Source: Streptomyces sp. NRRL F-6492 (lineage in GTDB: Bacteria; Actinomycetota; Actinomycetes; Streptomycetales; Streptomycetaceae). Taken from it: 64,000 nucleotides of DNA. Made by a program: the position numbers and the translations under genes. Location of the stretch: the NCBI RefSeq assembly GCF_001280125.1, contig NZ_LGEG01000103.1, forward strand, positions 22,710-86,709. The letters run 5' to 3'. Below the pieces are notes generated by a model. The model did no database searches. It worked only from the letters and a program-made list of their open reading frames with translations, and had not been told where the DNA came from. This document shows positions 1 to 7,672 of this stretch, piece by piece. Position 1 is the first letter of the stretch. Every line of letters begins with the position of its first letter.

Positions 1-680
1 ACGGCCGGGAGGACGCGGTCGGTGTAGGCGCGGGCTCCGCCGGTGGCGTCGACGGCGTACTCGTAGAGGTAGTCGCCGAGGTGGAGGACGACGTCCACGT
101 CCTCCTGGGCGAGGTGGCGGTAGGCGGTGAAGTGGCCGTCGTGGTAGGCCTGGCAGGAGACGGCGGCGAGCGAGAGCGCCGTGTTGCGGGCGCCGGGGGC
201 CGGGGCGGTGCGGGTGCGGCCGACCGGGCTGGTCCAGGCGCCGGCGCGGAAGCGGTAGAAGTACGCGCGGCCGGGTTCGAGGTGCTCGACCTCGACGTGG
301 ACGGTGTGGCGGAACTCGGGGTGGGCGGTGGCGGCCCCGCGCCGCACGGTGTGCCGGAAGCGCTCGTCGCGGGCGATCTCCCACTGGACGGGGACCCGCC
401 GGTCGGGCAGTCCGCCGCCGGGCTCGAAGGGGCGGGGCGCGAGCCGGGTCCAGAGCAGGACGGAGCCGGGCTGGGGGTCGCCGGAGGCGACGCCCAGGGT
501 GAACGGGTCCTCGGTGACGCGCCGGGCGTCGAGTTCGGCGGCGGCCGCGGAGCCGGCCGCGGGCAGCTGGGTGGCGAAGGCGAGCGCGGCGGCGGCGCCG
601 GTGACGGTGAGGAACCGCCGCCGTCCGAAGTGCCTTGCGGCGTGCCTGAGTTCCCGGTCGTGCTCGTGCGTCTGGCTCAT
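1..680 (-). CDS. phoD: PhoD-type alkaline phosphatase (N-terminal part, runs off the left edge)
   Basis: The first 226 residues are visible. The N-terminus carries a twin-arginine export signal (GRRRFLTVTGAAAAL near residue 19) followed by an Ala-rich stretch, so the enzyme is probably exported folded by Tat. The mature part starts with the PhoD N-domain (TLGVASGDP, LLWTRLAP) and reaches the first metallophosphatase metal motif (LHLGDYLYEY). The ATG at 680 is preceded by a GGAGG ribosome binding site a few bases upstream, which fixes the start. The family hydrolyses phosphate mono- and diesters outside the cell and is usually under PhoP control in Streptomyces. No PHO box was identified in the short upstream region. 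The C-terminal catalytic half lies outside the window. Confidence 0.93.
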   Translation of the reverse strand, partial: MSQTHEHDRELRHAARHFGRRRFLTVTGAAAALAFATQLPAAGSAAAAELDARRVTEDPFTLGVASGDPQPGSVLLWTRLAPRPFEPGGGLPDRRVPVQWEIARDERFRHTVRRGAATAHPEFRHTVHVEVEHLEPGRAYFYRFRAGAWTSPVGRTRTAPAPGARNTALSLAAVSCQAYHDGHFTAYRHLAQEDVDVVLHLGDYLYEYAVDATGGARAYTDRVLPA

Positions 681-815
681 GTGCCCCTCCCCTGACGGAT
701 GCCGTGCGCTCGTCATTCGAGGGGGCCGGGGCGACCACGTGTTGTCGGGTACAGGACATCCACGTGTCGGACGGATGAGTTCACGGTGCACGCGTCTCGC
801 GTACGCTGCGCGCCC

Positions 816-1559
816 ATGAGCATCGCAGTGGTGACGGGAGCGGGTTCGGGCATCGGCCGGAGCGTGGCCCGCGCGCTCGCGGCGGCGGGCTGGTCGGTGG
901 CGCTCGCGGGCCGCCGGGCGGAGGCCCTGGAGGAGACGGCGGCGGCCCTGCCCGGCGGGGACTTCCTGTGCGCCCCGACGGACGTGACGTCGGAGACGCA
1001 GGTCGCGGCCCTCTTCTCGTCCGTACGGGACCGCTACGGGCGCGTGGACCTGCTCTTCAACAACGCCGGTACGTTCGCGGGCGGCGGGACCCCGGTCGAG
1101 GACCTGGACCCGGCGACCTGGCGGGCGGTCGTCGACGTCAACCTGACGGGCGCGTTCCTGTGCGCGCAGGCGGCCTTCCGGACCATGAAGGAGCAGGACC
1201 CGCGGGGCGGCCGGATCATCAACAACGGCTCGATCTCGGCCCACGTGCCGCGCCCGCACTCGATCGCGTACACGGCGACGAAGCACGCGATGACGGGCCT
1301 GACCAAGTCCCTGTCCCTGGACGGGCGTCCGTACCGGATCGCCTGCGGCCAGCTCGACATCGGCAACGCGGCGACCGACATGACGGCCCGCATGCGGACC
1401 GGCATCCTCCAGGCGGACGGCCGGACGGCGCCGGAGCCGGTGATGGACGCGGCGGACGTGGCGGCGACGGTGGTGCACATGGCGGGGCTGCCGCTGGAGG
1501 CGAACGTGCAGTTCGCGACGGTGATGGCGACGGCGATGCCGTACGTCGGCCGGGGCTGA
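816..1559 (+). CDS. SDR family NAD(P)-dependent oxidoreductase
   Basis: A 247-residue classical short-chain dehydrogenase. Visible motifs are the cofactor glycine motif TGAGSGIG (residues 7-14), NNAG (82-85), a catalytic Ser near 139 (NNGSIS) and YTATK with Tyr152 and Lys156. The length is normal for the family. An in-frame start exists at 699, but those 39 residues are low-complexity and lie before the glycine motif, so the ATG at 816 is preferred; it puts the Rossmann beta-strand at residue 3 as usual. The ATG has no clear Shine-Dalgarno sequence but has an upstream AT-poor leader containing GTACGCT 7 bases away, so a leaderless transcript is possible. Substrate cannot be told from sequence. 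It is divergent from phoD and convergent with the NTF2-like gene. Confidence 0.9.
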   Translation: MSIAVVTGAGSGIGRSVARALAAAGWSVALAGRRAEALEETAAALPGGDFLCAPTDVTSETQVAALFSSVRDRYGRVDLLFNNAGTFAGGGTPVEDLDPATWRAVVDVNLTGAFLCAQAAFRTMKEQDPRGGRIINNGSISAHVPRPHSIAYTATKHAMTGLTKSLSLDGRPYRIACGQLDIGNAATDMTARMRTGILQADGRTAPEPVMDAADVAATVVHMAGLPLEANVQFATVMATAMPYVGRG

Positions 1560-1564
1560 GGCAC

Positions 1565-1608
1565 GGGGAGGGGGCGGTGGGGCCTCGCAGGCCCACCGCC
1601 CCCTCCCC
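1565..1608. terminator. Bidirectional hairpin terminator
   Basis: Two arms of about 20 bases (GGGGAGGGGGCGGTGGGGCC and its complement) separated by CGC form a very stable stem between two convergent genes. It can serve both strands. There is no U-tract, as is common in Streptomyces. Confidence 0.75.
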
Positions 1609-1613
1609 CCTTC

Positions 1614-1937
1614 CTACGCCTGTCCGGTCTCGAACCGGGCGATCTTCCCGCCCTCGACGGTGAACCGCCAGCGGGTCCGCATCTCGCCCCAGGTGTCGTT
1701 GCGGTAGCGGGCGACGAGGTCGCGCCCGTCGGCCTTCTGGGACTCGATCTCCATGTGGCCGCGCGAGGAGAAGACCTCCTTCTCGGTCCACGCGTCGAGG
1801 TCCCGGTCGGTGCCGTCGTCGGACATGGTGGCGCCGGCCGCGAGGGCCGCCCGGAAGGCCTCCTCGTCGTTGGCGTTGAGGGCCGCGACGAAGGCGCGCA
1901 CGGCCGGGTCGGTGAGCTGCTCCACGGGAATCGTCAT
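1614..1937 (-). CDS. NTF2-like / SnoaL-fold small protein
   Basis: A 107-residue protein with the alpha+beta pattern of the nuclear transport factor 2-like superfamily: an N-terminal helix pair (VRAFVAALNANDEEAFRAALA) followed by strands including EVFSSRGHMEIES, DLVARYRNDTWGEMRTRWRFTVEGGKIARFE. The final strand with GKIARFETGQA is typical of actinomycete SnoaL-like proteins. Members bind small hydrophobic ligands or act as ketosteroid-isomerase-like enzymes, but no catalytic residues can be assigned here. It is transcribed alone, with terminators on both sides. Confidence 0.75.
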   Translation of the reverse strand: MTIPVEQLTDPAVRAFVAALNANDEEAFRAALAAGATMSDDGTDRDLDAWTEKEVFSSRGHMEIESQKADGRDLVARYRNDTWGEMRTRWRFTVEGGKIARFETGQA

Positions 1938-2042
1938 GCCCTACCCGTACACCTCCCGCCCCGCCCTCCCGGGGGAACCGGGCCGCACGCGCCCGCGTGT
2001 CAGCGGCGGGGGCTGGGCCACCTGGACGAGCGGAAAACGATC

Positions 2043-2095
2043 CGGCCCGGCGGATCGTGTCCGCCGGGCCGTGGCCGACCGGTCAGCCGGTCGGC
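2043..2095 (-). terminator. Double hairpin downstream of the antitoxin-family gene
   Basis: Two consecutive perfect stems: a 12-bp stem with loop TCGTG at 2043-2071 and a 9-bp stem (GCCGACCGG/CCGGTCGGC) at 2074-2095. They follow the stop codon at 2115 on the minus strand and fill most of the gap to the next gene, so they probably terminate its transcript. Confidence 0.65.
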
Positions 2096-2114
2096 GAGTC
2101 GCCGTGCCGCTCCG

Positions 2115-2300
2115 TCACTGGGGCGGCGTGTCCCGGTCGCGGCCCAGCTGCTGCTTGAGCCTGTCCTGGGCGGTGTCGACCTGGCCGCTGTACTTGCCCC
2201 GGCTCTTCCCGTCGACGAAGTCGCCTGCCTTGTCGACGCCCTTTCCGGCCTGGTCCTCGTGGCCCTTGAGCATCCCTTTGAGCTTGTCCAGTACCGACAT
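2115..2300 (-). CDS. Rv0909/MT0933-type antitoxin-family small protein
   Basis: A 61-residue charged, helical protein beginning MSVLDKLKGMLKGHEDQAGK and containing KAGDFVD...GKYSGQVDTAQDRLKQQLG. This is the pattern of the MT0933 antitoxin family (PF14013), whose mycobacterial member Rv0909 pairs with the SRPBCC-fold toxin Rv0910. It is also loosely CsbD-like. GAGGAG lies 8 bases before the ATG at 2300. No SRPBCC gene is next to it, so it is an orphan here, as often in Streptomyces, and a role as a general stress small protein is equally possible. An upstream in-frame extension to 2522 is not supported because the ribosome binding site sits exactly at this ATG. Confidence 0.7.
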   Translation of the reverse strand: MSVLDKLKGMLKGHEDQAGKGVDKAGDFVDGKSRGKYSGQVDTAQDRLKQQLGRDRDTPPQ

Positions 2301-2438
2301 CGTGGTACTCCTCGAAGTCTGTCCGTCAGCGGGCACCTTCAAGGGTCCCCCCTCACCGCCGGGCCCGCATCCGCAACGGGCGTCGCGGAACGGAACGGGG
2401 CGAGGCGGGGCGAGGCGGGCTCCGTCGCTCCACGAGGA

Positions 2439-2474
2439 AGGGCCCCGACCCGCGGTCACGCGGTCAAGGGCCCT
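2439..2474 (-). terminator. Hairpin next to the left att-like repeat (probable original rnpB terminator)
   Basis: AGGGCCC and its complement flank an inner imperfect stem (GACC-CGCG / CGCG-GTC). It lies directly after the 3' side of the partial rnpB copy on the minus strand, in the same relative place as the palindrome that follows intact rnpB at 8554-8577. It is best read as the ancestral rnpB terminator, displaced when the island entered. Confidence 0.55.
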
Positions 2475-2477
2475 GGG

Positions 2478-2508
2478 GAGGGGCAGACGAGTCGGGCTGT
2501 ACGCCGGG
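2478..2508. repeat. Left att-like site: 31-bp copy of the 3' end of rnpB
   Basis: This 31-bp block matches 8584-8614, the terminal part of the RNase P RNA gene, at 30 of 31 positions (G at 2499 against A at 8605). Only the 3' end of rnpB is present here; the intact gene is at the other repeat. That arrangement is what tyrosine-recombinase integration at the 3' end of an RNA gene produces, with the gene restored at one junction and a 3' fragment left at the other. Just inside the island an inverted repeat ACCTGC-N8-GCAGGT lies at 2530-2549. A similar ACCTGCGAT-ATCGCAGGT lies just inside the right junction. Confidence 0.75.
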
Positions 2509-2636
2509 AACAGTCGCCGCAACGCTACGACCTGCGAAAACGTGCAGGTATGGTGCTTCCGTGGCTACTTTGACGGCTACGCAATAAAACGTCCCCGCCC
2601 GGATCGGCCAGAACGGGGACGTCGTCGCTCCTGAGG

Positions 2637-2990
2637 TCAGACGGTCTCCTCGATGCGTTCGAAGATGTCCGCGTCCGTCTCCCGCTGCCAGACCGGCAGG
2701 TCGGACCAGTCGGCGACATATCCGGGCTTGGGGTCCTCGAAGTGCCTGAACATCTGGGCGGTCCAGCAGATCGCGACGAACCGGCCCTTCTGCTCCCGGG
2801 TGAGCCGGGCCGCATGTCCGCCGCTGACCTCGATGAAGTCGCGCACCTGCCCGTACACAGCGGCGGCGGCTTCGCGTTCCCACGCGGGCGTCTCGTCCCA
2901 CGGCGTGACGTAGCCGGGCTTCGGCTCGCCGGGATAGTGCTTGTTCACACCATCGATCCACGCCTCGCGGAAGATCCGGCCGTCGTTCAT
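2637..2990 (-). CDS. Unknown 117-residue protein with an internal duplication
   Basis: Starts MNDGRIFREAWIDGVNKHYP. Two related segments are visible: EPKPGYVTPWDETPAWERE near residues 22-40 and DPKPGYVADWSDLPVWQRE near residues 83-101, each followed by an amphipathic helix (AAVYGQVRDFIE and ADIFERIEE). Repetition of PKPGYV-x2-W-x3-P-x-W-x-RE suggests two small tandem repeats. The ATG at 2990 has GAGAGGG eight bases upstream; an extension to 3080 would overlap the regulator gene and lacks such a site. It lies 16 bases after the regulator stop codon and is probably co-transcribed with it. Function is unknown; its place in the island suggests a role tied to the RiPP locus or the regulator. Confidence 0.7.
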   Translation of the reverse strand: MNDGRIFREAWIDGVNKHYPGEPKPGYVTPWDETPAWEREAAAAVYGQVRDFIEVSGGHAARLTREQKGRFVAICWTAQMFRHFEDPKPGYVADWSDLPVWQRETDADIFERIEETV

Positions 2991-3006
2991 GCGCGTGTCC
3001 CTCTCG

Positions 3007-4263
3007 TCATGCGGTGCGCGGAAGCGCCGCGATTCGGTGATCAAGAGTCGAGACTCGGTCATCGGACATGAGAGGGGCAAGACGCCCCCGAAGCCCGTCC
3101 AGCTTCTTGCCGATGAATCCCGAATCCGACCGGTCGGCCAGTCCGAGTGCTCGCTCCGCGTAGTGCACGACCTGGTCGATGTCCCGCCTGTCCGCGCCGA
3201 GCACGGCGAGGTCGCTCAGAACGGCAGCGCGGCGGCGCAGGGACAGGGGCTGGGCAAGGGCCGCGGCGAGCGCTTCCTCGGCGAGATCGGGGCGGCCCAG
3301 TTGGAGGTAGCAGGCCCCTCTCTCCTCGGCCAGGCGGGAGCCGTCGAAGCGGAGCCAGCCGCCGTTGTGGGAGTGGGCGCCATCGAGGGCTTGCACTTTC
3401 TCGGCTTCGTCCAGAGCCCGGTTGCACGCGTCGAGATCGCCCACGGCCGCGTACGCCTGCGCCTGGACGGCCGCGACCCAGTGGCGGGTGGAGAGAGCGT
3501 CGTCGCCCCTCCGGGCGATGCGGAAAGCCGCCGCGAGCAGAGGCTGGGCAGCATGCGCGCGGCGCGCGTACAGCTCGACGTACGCGTGGCGGGTCATGGC
3601 ACAGGCCCACAGGTCGTGGTCGCCACCGGCGTGGGCCGCGTTGGCGGCCAGTGTGTAGCAGTGCGCGGCGTCGGTGTACCGGTTGGCGTCGAAGAACAGC
3701 TCACCGACGAGCTGGTAGAGGTCAGCCGTCATCCGACACAGCCGGGACCGATCCGCAGCGACACGGGTCTCGGTCAGCCCCTTCGCCATCACATCGAGCT
3801 GTGCGCGCACCGCGGGGAAGACGACCTGCTTGGAGTCCGACAGCGCGTAGACCTGCCAGAGGCTGCGATGTAAGGCGTCCCCCGTCTCCAAAAGCGTCGA
3901 CGCAGCCCGCCCCCGGGCGGCCTCGCCGGAATCGGGAAGAGCGACCAGCGCACCCGTAACGGCGAGCAGACTCAGGACTTCGCGGCGCTTCATGTCGTCA
4001 TCATCACCATGGAGGAGGGGTGGAGCAGCGGGGAGCCCAGCTGCCTCGGCCGGCTGTTCGCCGGAAAGAAGGGCTTCCAGCTCCGGGAGGCTCACTCCCA
4101 ACAGGCCTGCGATCTTCGGCCGTTGGTGGGGGCGCGGGGTGGCGCGACCACTCTCCCAACGGACCACGGTGGACGCGGCCACCGAGAGCACTTCTGCGAA
4201 TTCCTCCTGAGAGTACCCCCGGGCCGCGCGCCGTTCCGCAAAGTGCTTACGCCTCGACGTCAT
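3007..4263 (-). CDS. XRE-family regulator with TPR-like C-terminal domain
   Basis: A 418-residue protein. Residues 6-68 form a helix-turn-helix domain (GYSQEEFAEVLSVAASTVVRWESG). After a linker with an Asp-rich stretch and KRREVLSLLAVTGALVALP near residue 92, residues 120-400 form helical tetratricopeptide-like repeats (YTDAAHCYTLAANAAHAGGD, RPDLAEEALAAALAQPLSL). This architecture is common for Streptomyces regulators beside RiPP or secondary-metabolite loci, where the TPR part often senses a small molecule or peptide. It is transcribed divergently from the small genes and the graspetide precursor and is the obvious candidate regulator of them. The start at 4263 has a poor ribosome binding site. 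Confidence 0.85.
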   Translation of the reverse strand: MTSRRKHFAERRAARGYSQEEFAEVLSVAASTVVRWESGRATPRPHQRPKIAGLLGVSLPELEALLSGEQPAEAAGLPAAPPLLHGDDDDMKRREVLSLLAVTGALVALPDSGEAARGRAASTLLETGDALHRSLWQVYALSDSKQVVFPAVRAQLDVMAKGLTETRVAADRSRLCRMTADLYQLVGELFFDANRYTDAAHCYTLAANAAHAGGDHDLWACAMTRHAYVELYARRAHAAQPLLAAAFRIARRGDDALSTRHWVAAVQAQAYAAVGDLDACNRALDEAEKVQALDGAHSHNGGWLRFDGSRLAEERGACYLQLGRPDLAEEALAAALAQPLSLRRRAAVLSDLAVLGADRRDIDQVVHYAERALGLADRSDSGFIGKKLDGLRGRLAPLMSDDRVSTLDHRIAALPRTA

Positions 4264-4445
4264 AGGTCTCCCCTCACGAGAACCCTTTCACGCACTCATG
4301 CCCGCCACGCGCCAACGCCTGGAAAACGCCCGAGCATTGCGCGGGGTTCGCTCTGGGGAAAGGTAACGGATCGTCGTTCACTGGTGACACAGCGCTCGGA
4401 GGCCGAAGGCCCTCCGGGCGACTCCCCACAGAGAGGAGCGACCGC
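4264..4445. promoter_or_regulatory. Divergent control region of the graspetide locus
   Basis: The 182-base gap separates the XRE regulator from the rightward RiPP genes. It holds a short inverted repeat TCAC-TG-GTGA at 4378-4387, a candidate operator half-site pair, and a leader hairpin CGGAGGCC-GAA-GGCCCTCCG at 4397-4416. GTAACGGAT near 4362 could be a -10 element, but no -35 at convincing spacing was found. GAGAGGAG before 4446 is the ribosome binding site for the first small gene. Confidence 0.35.
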
Positions 4446-4613
4446 GTGACGACCTCCGGACCGCCCCGCAGGAACCCCGCCGCCAGTGGCCGTACGTACA
4501 CGCCGCCGGAGCCCCGGCCGGGTGCGCCGAGCCGGGCTCTGCGGGTACGGGCGGCCGGCGGCTGGGAGAGGTTCATGCGCCGCGCCGAGGCCCGGCAGGA
4601 GCAGGAGGAGTGA
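4446..4613 (+). CDS. Small basic protein at the head of the RiPP operon
   Basis: GTG start with GAGAGGAG upstream; 55 residues, beginning MTTSGPPRRNPAASGRTYTP and ending WERFMRRAEARQEQEE. It is rich in Pro and Arg in the first half and has a charged C-terminal helix. Its stop codon overlaps the next start (GTGA), so the two are translationally coupled. I do not recognise the family. Coding is supported by the ribosome binding site, the coupling and the strong GC3 bias. Confidence 0.6.
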   Translation: MTTSGPPRRNPAASGRTYTPPEPRPGAPSRALRVRAAGGWERFMRRAEARQEQEE

Positions 4614-4816
4614 ACCCGGTCGGTTCCGACGGCTACGAGCACCACCCGCTCCTGGACACCCGTGTCCGTGACATCGCCTCGCGTGGGGAGGGCGTGCTCG
4701 TCGCCGTCACACACGAGCTCCACAGCCACGGCGCGGTCCGCATCGCGCACATCCGACCCGCGTCCGGAGTCGAGTGGACGACCGCGGCCGACAACATCCA
4801 GGCCGCTCGCCCCTGA
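4610..4816 (+). CDS. Small conserved-type protein coupled to the previous gene
   Basis: 68 residues beginning MNPVGSDGYEHHPLLDTRVR, with strands GVLVAVTHEL and AVRIAHIRPASG and the ending EWTTAADNIQAARP. It looks like a small beta-rich domain of the kind that accompanies XRE regulators in Streptomyces accessory loci. GAGGAG inside the end of the preceding gene serves as its ribosome binding site, and GTG overlaps TGA. Function unknown. It stands 79 bases before the RiPP precursor and is probably in the same transcript. Confidence 0.6.
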   Translation: MNPVGSDGYEHHPLLDTRVRDIASRGEGVLVAVTHELHSHGAVRIAHIRPASGVEWTTAADNIQAARP

Positions 4817-4895
4817 GCCGCCGTCCACAGATCGCCGTCCGTGCCCTCTGGCGCAGGCGGTTTCCCGCACCACACCCTTCAACCCAAGGAGTCTC

Positions 4896-5156
4896 ATGAC
4901 CACCTCTTTCGCACTCCCTTCCCCCACGCGGCCGTGGGGTGCGAGCCGACTCGCGCCCTACCCGACGGTCATCCGTCGACCCCACGCCACGGTCGCCATC
5001 GACCCCACGACGCAGCTCGGGGTGTTCCGCGACCGTGTCGGGCAGGTGGTCGAGATGGGCAAGCACGGCACCAGCTCCGGTACCGAGACCTCCACGACGA
5101 CGAACTCGGACTCCAAGAACGACCAGGGCCACGACCAGGACAGCAATCAGGACTGA
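4896..5156 (+). CDS. Graspetide (ATP-grasp-modified RiPP) precursor peptide
   Basis: 86 residues with AAGGAG five bases before the ATG. The leader has the PWGASRLAPYP motif (residues 13-23), which matches the pattern of the putative ATP-grasp-target RiPP family. A middle block (DPTTQLGVFRDRVGQVVEMG) precedes a C-terminal core of about 30 residues made almost only of Thr, Ser, Asn, Asp, Glu, Gln, Gly and His (GTETSTTTN, then DQGHDQDSNQD). Thr/Ser hydroxyls and Asp/Glu carboxylates are the partners for the omega-ester links made by this enzyme class. The stop codon overlaps the start of the ATP-grasp gene (TGATG). Core boundaries and ring pattern are not determined. Confidence 0.85.
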   Translation: MTTSFALPSPTRPWGASRLAPYPTVIRRPHATVAIDPTTQLGVFRDRVGQVVEMGKHGTSSGTETSTTTNSDSKNDQGHDQDSNQD

Positions 5157-6122
5157 TGGCCATGACCGAGAAGAGGCCGGTTCTGGTGGTCACCGAGGCG
5201 GACGACATCACCGCCGACATGGTGATCACCGAACTCAACCGGCGCGATGTGCCGGTGGTCCGGTTCAATCCCGCCGACATCGGTGAGGACCTCATAATCT
5301 CGGCTCGGTTCGGCACCTGCCCGGCCCCGGTGGTCGGGCAGGTGCGCACCCCGTCGAGAACCGCTGATGTGGCTCAAGTCCGATCGGTGTACTGGCGCCG
5401 CCCGGAATGGCCTACGTTTCCCCACCTGTCCGCTGACGACTCACTGTTCGCGGCGGCGCAGGTCCGCTACGGACTCGGTGGCACCCTCTACGCCTTGGGC
5501 GGCCCGCTCTGGGTCAACCACCCCCTGCGCATTGCCGCAGCCGACTACAAACCCGCACAACTCGTTCTCGCCCGGCAACTCGGCTTCACCATCCCTCCCA
5601 CCCTTGTCACCAACGACCCGGACGAGGCCCGCGAGTTCGTCCACGCTCAGGGGCAGGCGATCTTCAAGACGCTGCGATGGACCCCCTACACGCGTGACAG
5701 CGTGCCGGTGACCGGCTGGGCGGACCCTGTCACCGCCGCCGAGATCGACGACAGCGTCCGGGTCACCCCCCCACTTGTTCCAGGCCCGTGTGGACAAGGT
5801 CGCCGATGTTCGCGTGCTGATCGTCGGTCGGCATACGTTCGCCGTACGCATCGACTCCGACCTCCTGGACTGGCGCAAGGACTACAGCGCCCTGACCTAC
5901 ACCGTGGAGCACCTTCCCGACCGGGTGGCCAAGGCACTGCACGCCTATCTGGACCGACTGGATCTGGTATCGGGAAGCTTCGACCTCGCGGTCGACCGGG
6001 CGGGGGACTACTGGTGGCTGGAACTGAACCCCAACGGACAGTGGGGGTGGCTGGAGACCGAGACCGGCCTCCCGATGTCCACGGCCTTCGCCGACCTACT
6101 CGTGCAAGGAGACCGCCGATGA
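5156..6122 (+). pseudogene. ATP-grasp peptide maturase, interrupted by a +1 frameshift in a C7 run
   Basis: The N-terminal part (starting MAMTEKRPVLVVTEADDI; the second ATG at 5162 has better spacing from AGGA) has the ATP-grasp maturase layout, including NHPLRIAAADYKPAQLVLAR and AIFKTLRWTP. At 5766-5772 there are seven C bases. With six, the protein continues in register as TPHLFQARVDKVADVRVLI and on through LLDWRKDYSALTY, GSFDLAVDRAGDYWWLELNP and NGQWGWLETETGLPM, giving about 320 residues, the usual length. As written, the frame changes and the C-terminal ATP/Mg-binding half (residues with E and N in WWLELNPNGQ) is lost. It may be a true mutation or a base-call error. The expected reaction is ATP-dependent ester or amide crosslinking of the precursor. 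Confidence 0.85.
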
Positions 6123-7282
6123 CCGACCCGGCATCCGAGCGACGTCGCATGGCGACCGTGCTCATGAGCGAAGGTGTACTGAAATCCCCCTGGCTGCGTG
6201 CGGCCGTCGAGGTCGTTCCCCGTGAGCGGTTCCTCCGTCCGGGAGTCTTCCTGGACGAGGGGCGGACCTGGCGGCCCGTCACCGCCGCCGACACGGACCC
6301 GGACGAGTGGCTGAAGATCGTGTACGGCGTCGACACCCTCACCACCCAGCTCGACGGCCACCTCACCGCCGACCAGGCCGACGGACCCGTCGTGGGTGTG
6401 CCCACGTCCTCCTCGACCGACCCGGCCACCGTCGTCGGCATGATCGAGAACCTGGACCTCGCGACGGGTCACCGAGTCCTGGAGATCGGCACGGGCACCG
6501 GCTACTCCACGGCCCTGATGTGCCACTACCTCGGCGAGGACGACGTCGCCACGGTCGAGGTCGACGCACAGGTGGCCGCACGTGCCGATACCGCTCTCGA
6601 AGCCGTCGGCTTCTCGACGTGGGCAGTGACGGGCGACGGGCTCCTCGGCCACCCGTACCGGGCACCGTACGACCGGGTCGTCGCCACCTGCGCGGTCCGC
6701 CGCATCCCGTACGCGTGGATCAGGCAGACGAGACCCGGAGGCGTCGTCCTCGGTACGGTCGGCTCGTGGCCGTGGGGAACCGGCCTCGCGAAACTGACCG
6801 TCGGCGATGACGGCACCGCCGAGGGCTCGATCGTCGGGCGCTCCTCCTTCATGCAGGCGCGGGCCCAGGCAGTGGCCCCCGTGGCCGGCGATCTCTCCGC
6901 CCGGACCGCGTACGCGGACGGTGAGCGGCGCACTCGGGTGTCTCCTCTCGCCCTGGAGGAGTGGATGCCCGCCTTCCTCGCGCAGTTGGCGGCGCCCGGC
7001 GCTCAGTTCGTCCGCGCGACGGACGGTGACGGGTCGCCCTTGCGGTACCTGTTCGATCCGGAAAGGGAGTCGTTCGCCGAGTTCCTCGTCGACGACGAGA
7101 ACTGGACCGTCCGCCAGGGCGGCCCGGTGGCCCTGTGGGACGACGTGGAACGTTCCCTCGTCGCCTGGCGGGACGCCGGGGCGCCGGAGATCGACTCCGT
7201 ACGGCTCCGCGTGACGCCCGCGTCCCATCGGTACTGGATCGACCAGGCCCCCTCCCTAAGCTGGGAGCACCGGATCACCTGA
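6119..7282 (+). CDS. PIMT-like methyltransferase of the graspetide system
   Basis: 387 residues, start overlapping the maturase stop (ATGA). The middle has a SAM-binding domain like protein-L-isoaspartate O-methyltransferase: VVPRERF near residue 39, TSSSTDPATVVGMIE (a PIMT-like substrate-loop region), and RVLEIGTGTGYSTALM (motif I). Residues beyond about 250 form the extra C-terminal region typical of RiPP-associated PIMT homologues. In fuscimiditide-type systems such an enzyme methylates an Asp side chain so that an aspartimide forms in the crosslinked peptide. The same role is inferred here. Because of the frameshift upstream, the first half of the maturase is in frame with this gene, so readthrough would give a nonsense-linked fusion. 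Confidence 0.85.
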   Translation: MTDPASERRRMATVLMSEGVLKSPWLRAAVEVVPRERFLRPGVFLDEGRTWRPVTAADTDPDEWLKIVYGVDTLTTQLDGHLTADQADGPVVGVPTSSSTDPATVVGMIENLDLATGHRVLEIGTGTGYSTALMCHYLGEDDVATVEVDAQVAARADTALEAVGFSTWAVTGDGLLGHPYRAPYDRVVATCAVRRIPYAWIRQTRPGGVVLGTVGSWPWGTGLAKLTVGDDGTAEGSIVGRSSFMQARAQAVAPVAGDLSARTAYADGERRTRVSPLALEEWMPAFLAQLAAPGAQFVRATDGDGSPLRYLFDPERESFAEFLVDDENWTVRQGGPVALWDDVERSLVAWRDAGAPEIDSVRLRVTPASHRYWIDQAPSLSWEHRIT

Positions 7283-7299
7283 GCCACTACGCTCCGGCC

Positions 7300-7602
7300 A
7301 TGGACGACGAACCGCTCGCAGAGTGGGCCGAGCGCCGGGACGCGAGGATCGGGCAGCTCCGTGCCGTACCCCTCGTGACCGGCGACGGCCCGCGGGCATC
7401 GCATCTGAACCCCGACGCGCCCCGCGCGATCCAGCGGTGGAACGGCCATCTGTGGGAGGCGCACGGCTTCGCGGCGAACCTCGCGGAAGCGAGGCTCATC
7501 CTCTTTCCCCACACCGAGGCTGCCCCTCCCTCTGCCCTTGAGGCAACACCGAAACTCGGCCCCGGGACCGGCAGACATCGGAAGCCTCCGACGCCCCGAT
7601 AA
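7300..7602 (+). CDS. DUF6087-family protein
   Basis: 100 residues: MDDEPLAEWAERRDARIGQL, then DPDAPRAIQRWNGHLWEAHG-like motifs (NPDAPRAIQRWNGHLWE) and a Pro/Lys-rich tail ending GTGRHRKPPTPR. The combination of an early LAEWAERRD helix and a PRAIQRWNG..WE motif is that of the Streptomyces DUF6087 proteins, which are common in accessory regions. TACGCT at 7288-7293, seven bases before the ATG, suggests its own leaderless transcript. Function unknown. Confidence 0.7.
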   Translation: MDDEPLAEWAERRDARIGQLRAVPLVTGDGPRASHLNPDAPRAIQRWNGHLWEAHGFAANLAEARLILFPHTEAAPPSALEATPKLGPGTGRHRKPPTPR

Positions 7603-7672
7603 CTCGGCGGGAGAGTCGGCCCATGCCATACCTCTGAGATCTGCTCCCACCCGGTAGACCACCGACGGCACA

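Noticed and set aside
4841..7282. An 813-codon frame joining the maturase N-terminus to the methyltransferase
   Set aside because: The middle part (5773-6118) is Arg/Pro/Gly nonsense while another frame there matches the maturase. It is produced by the C7 frameshift, not a true fusion protein.
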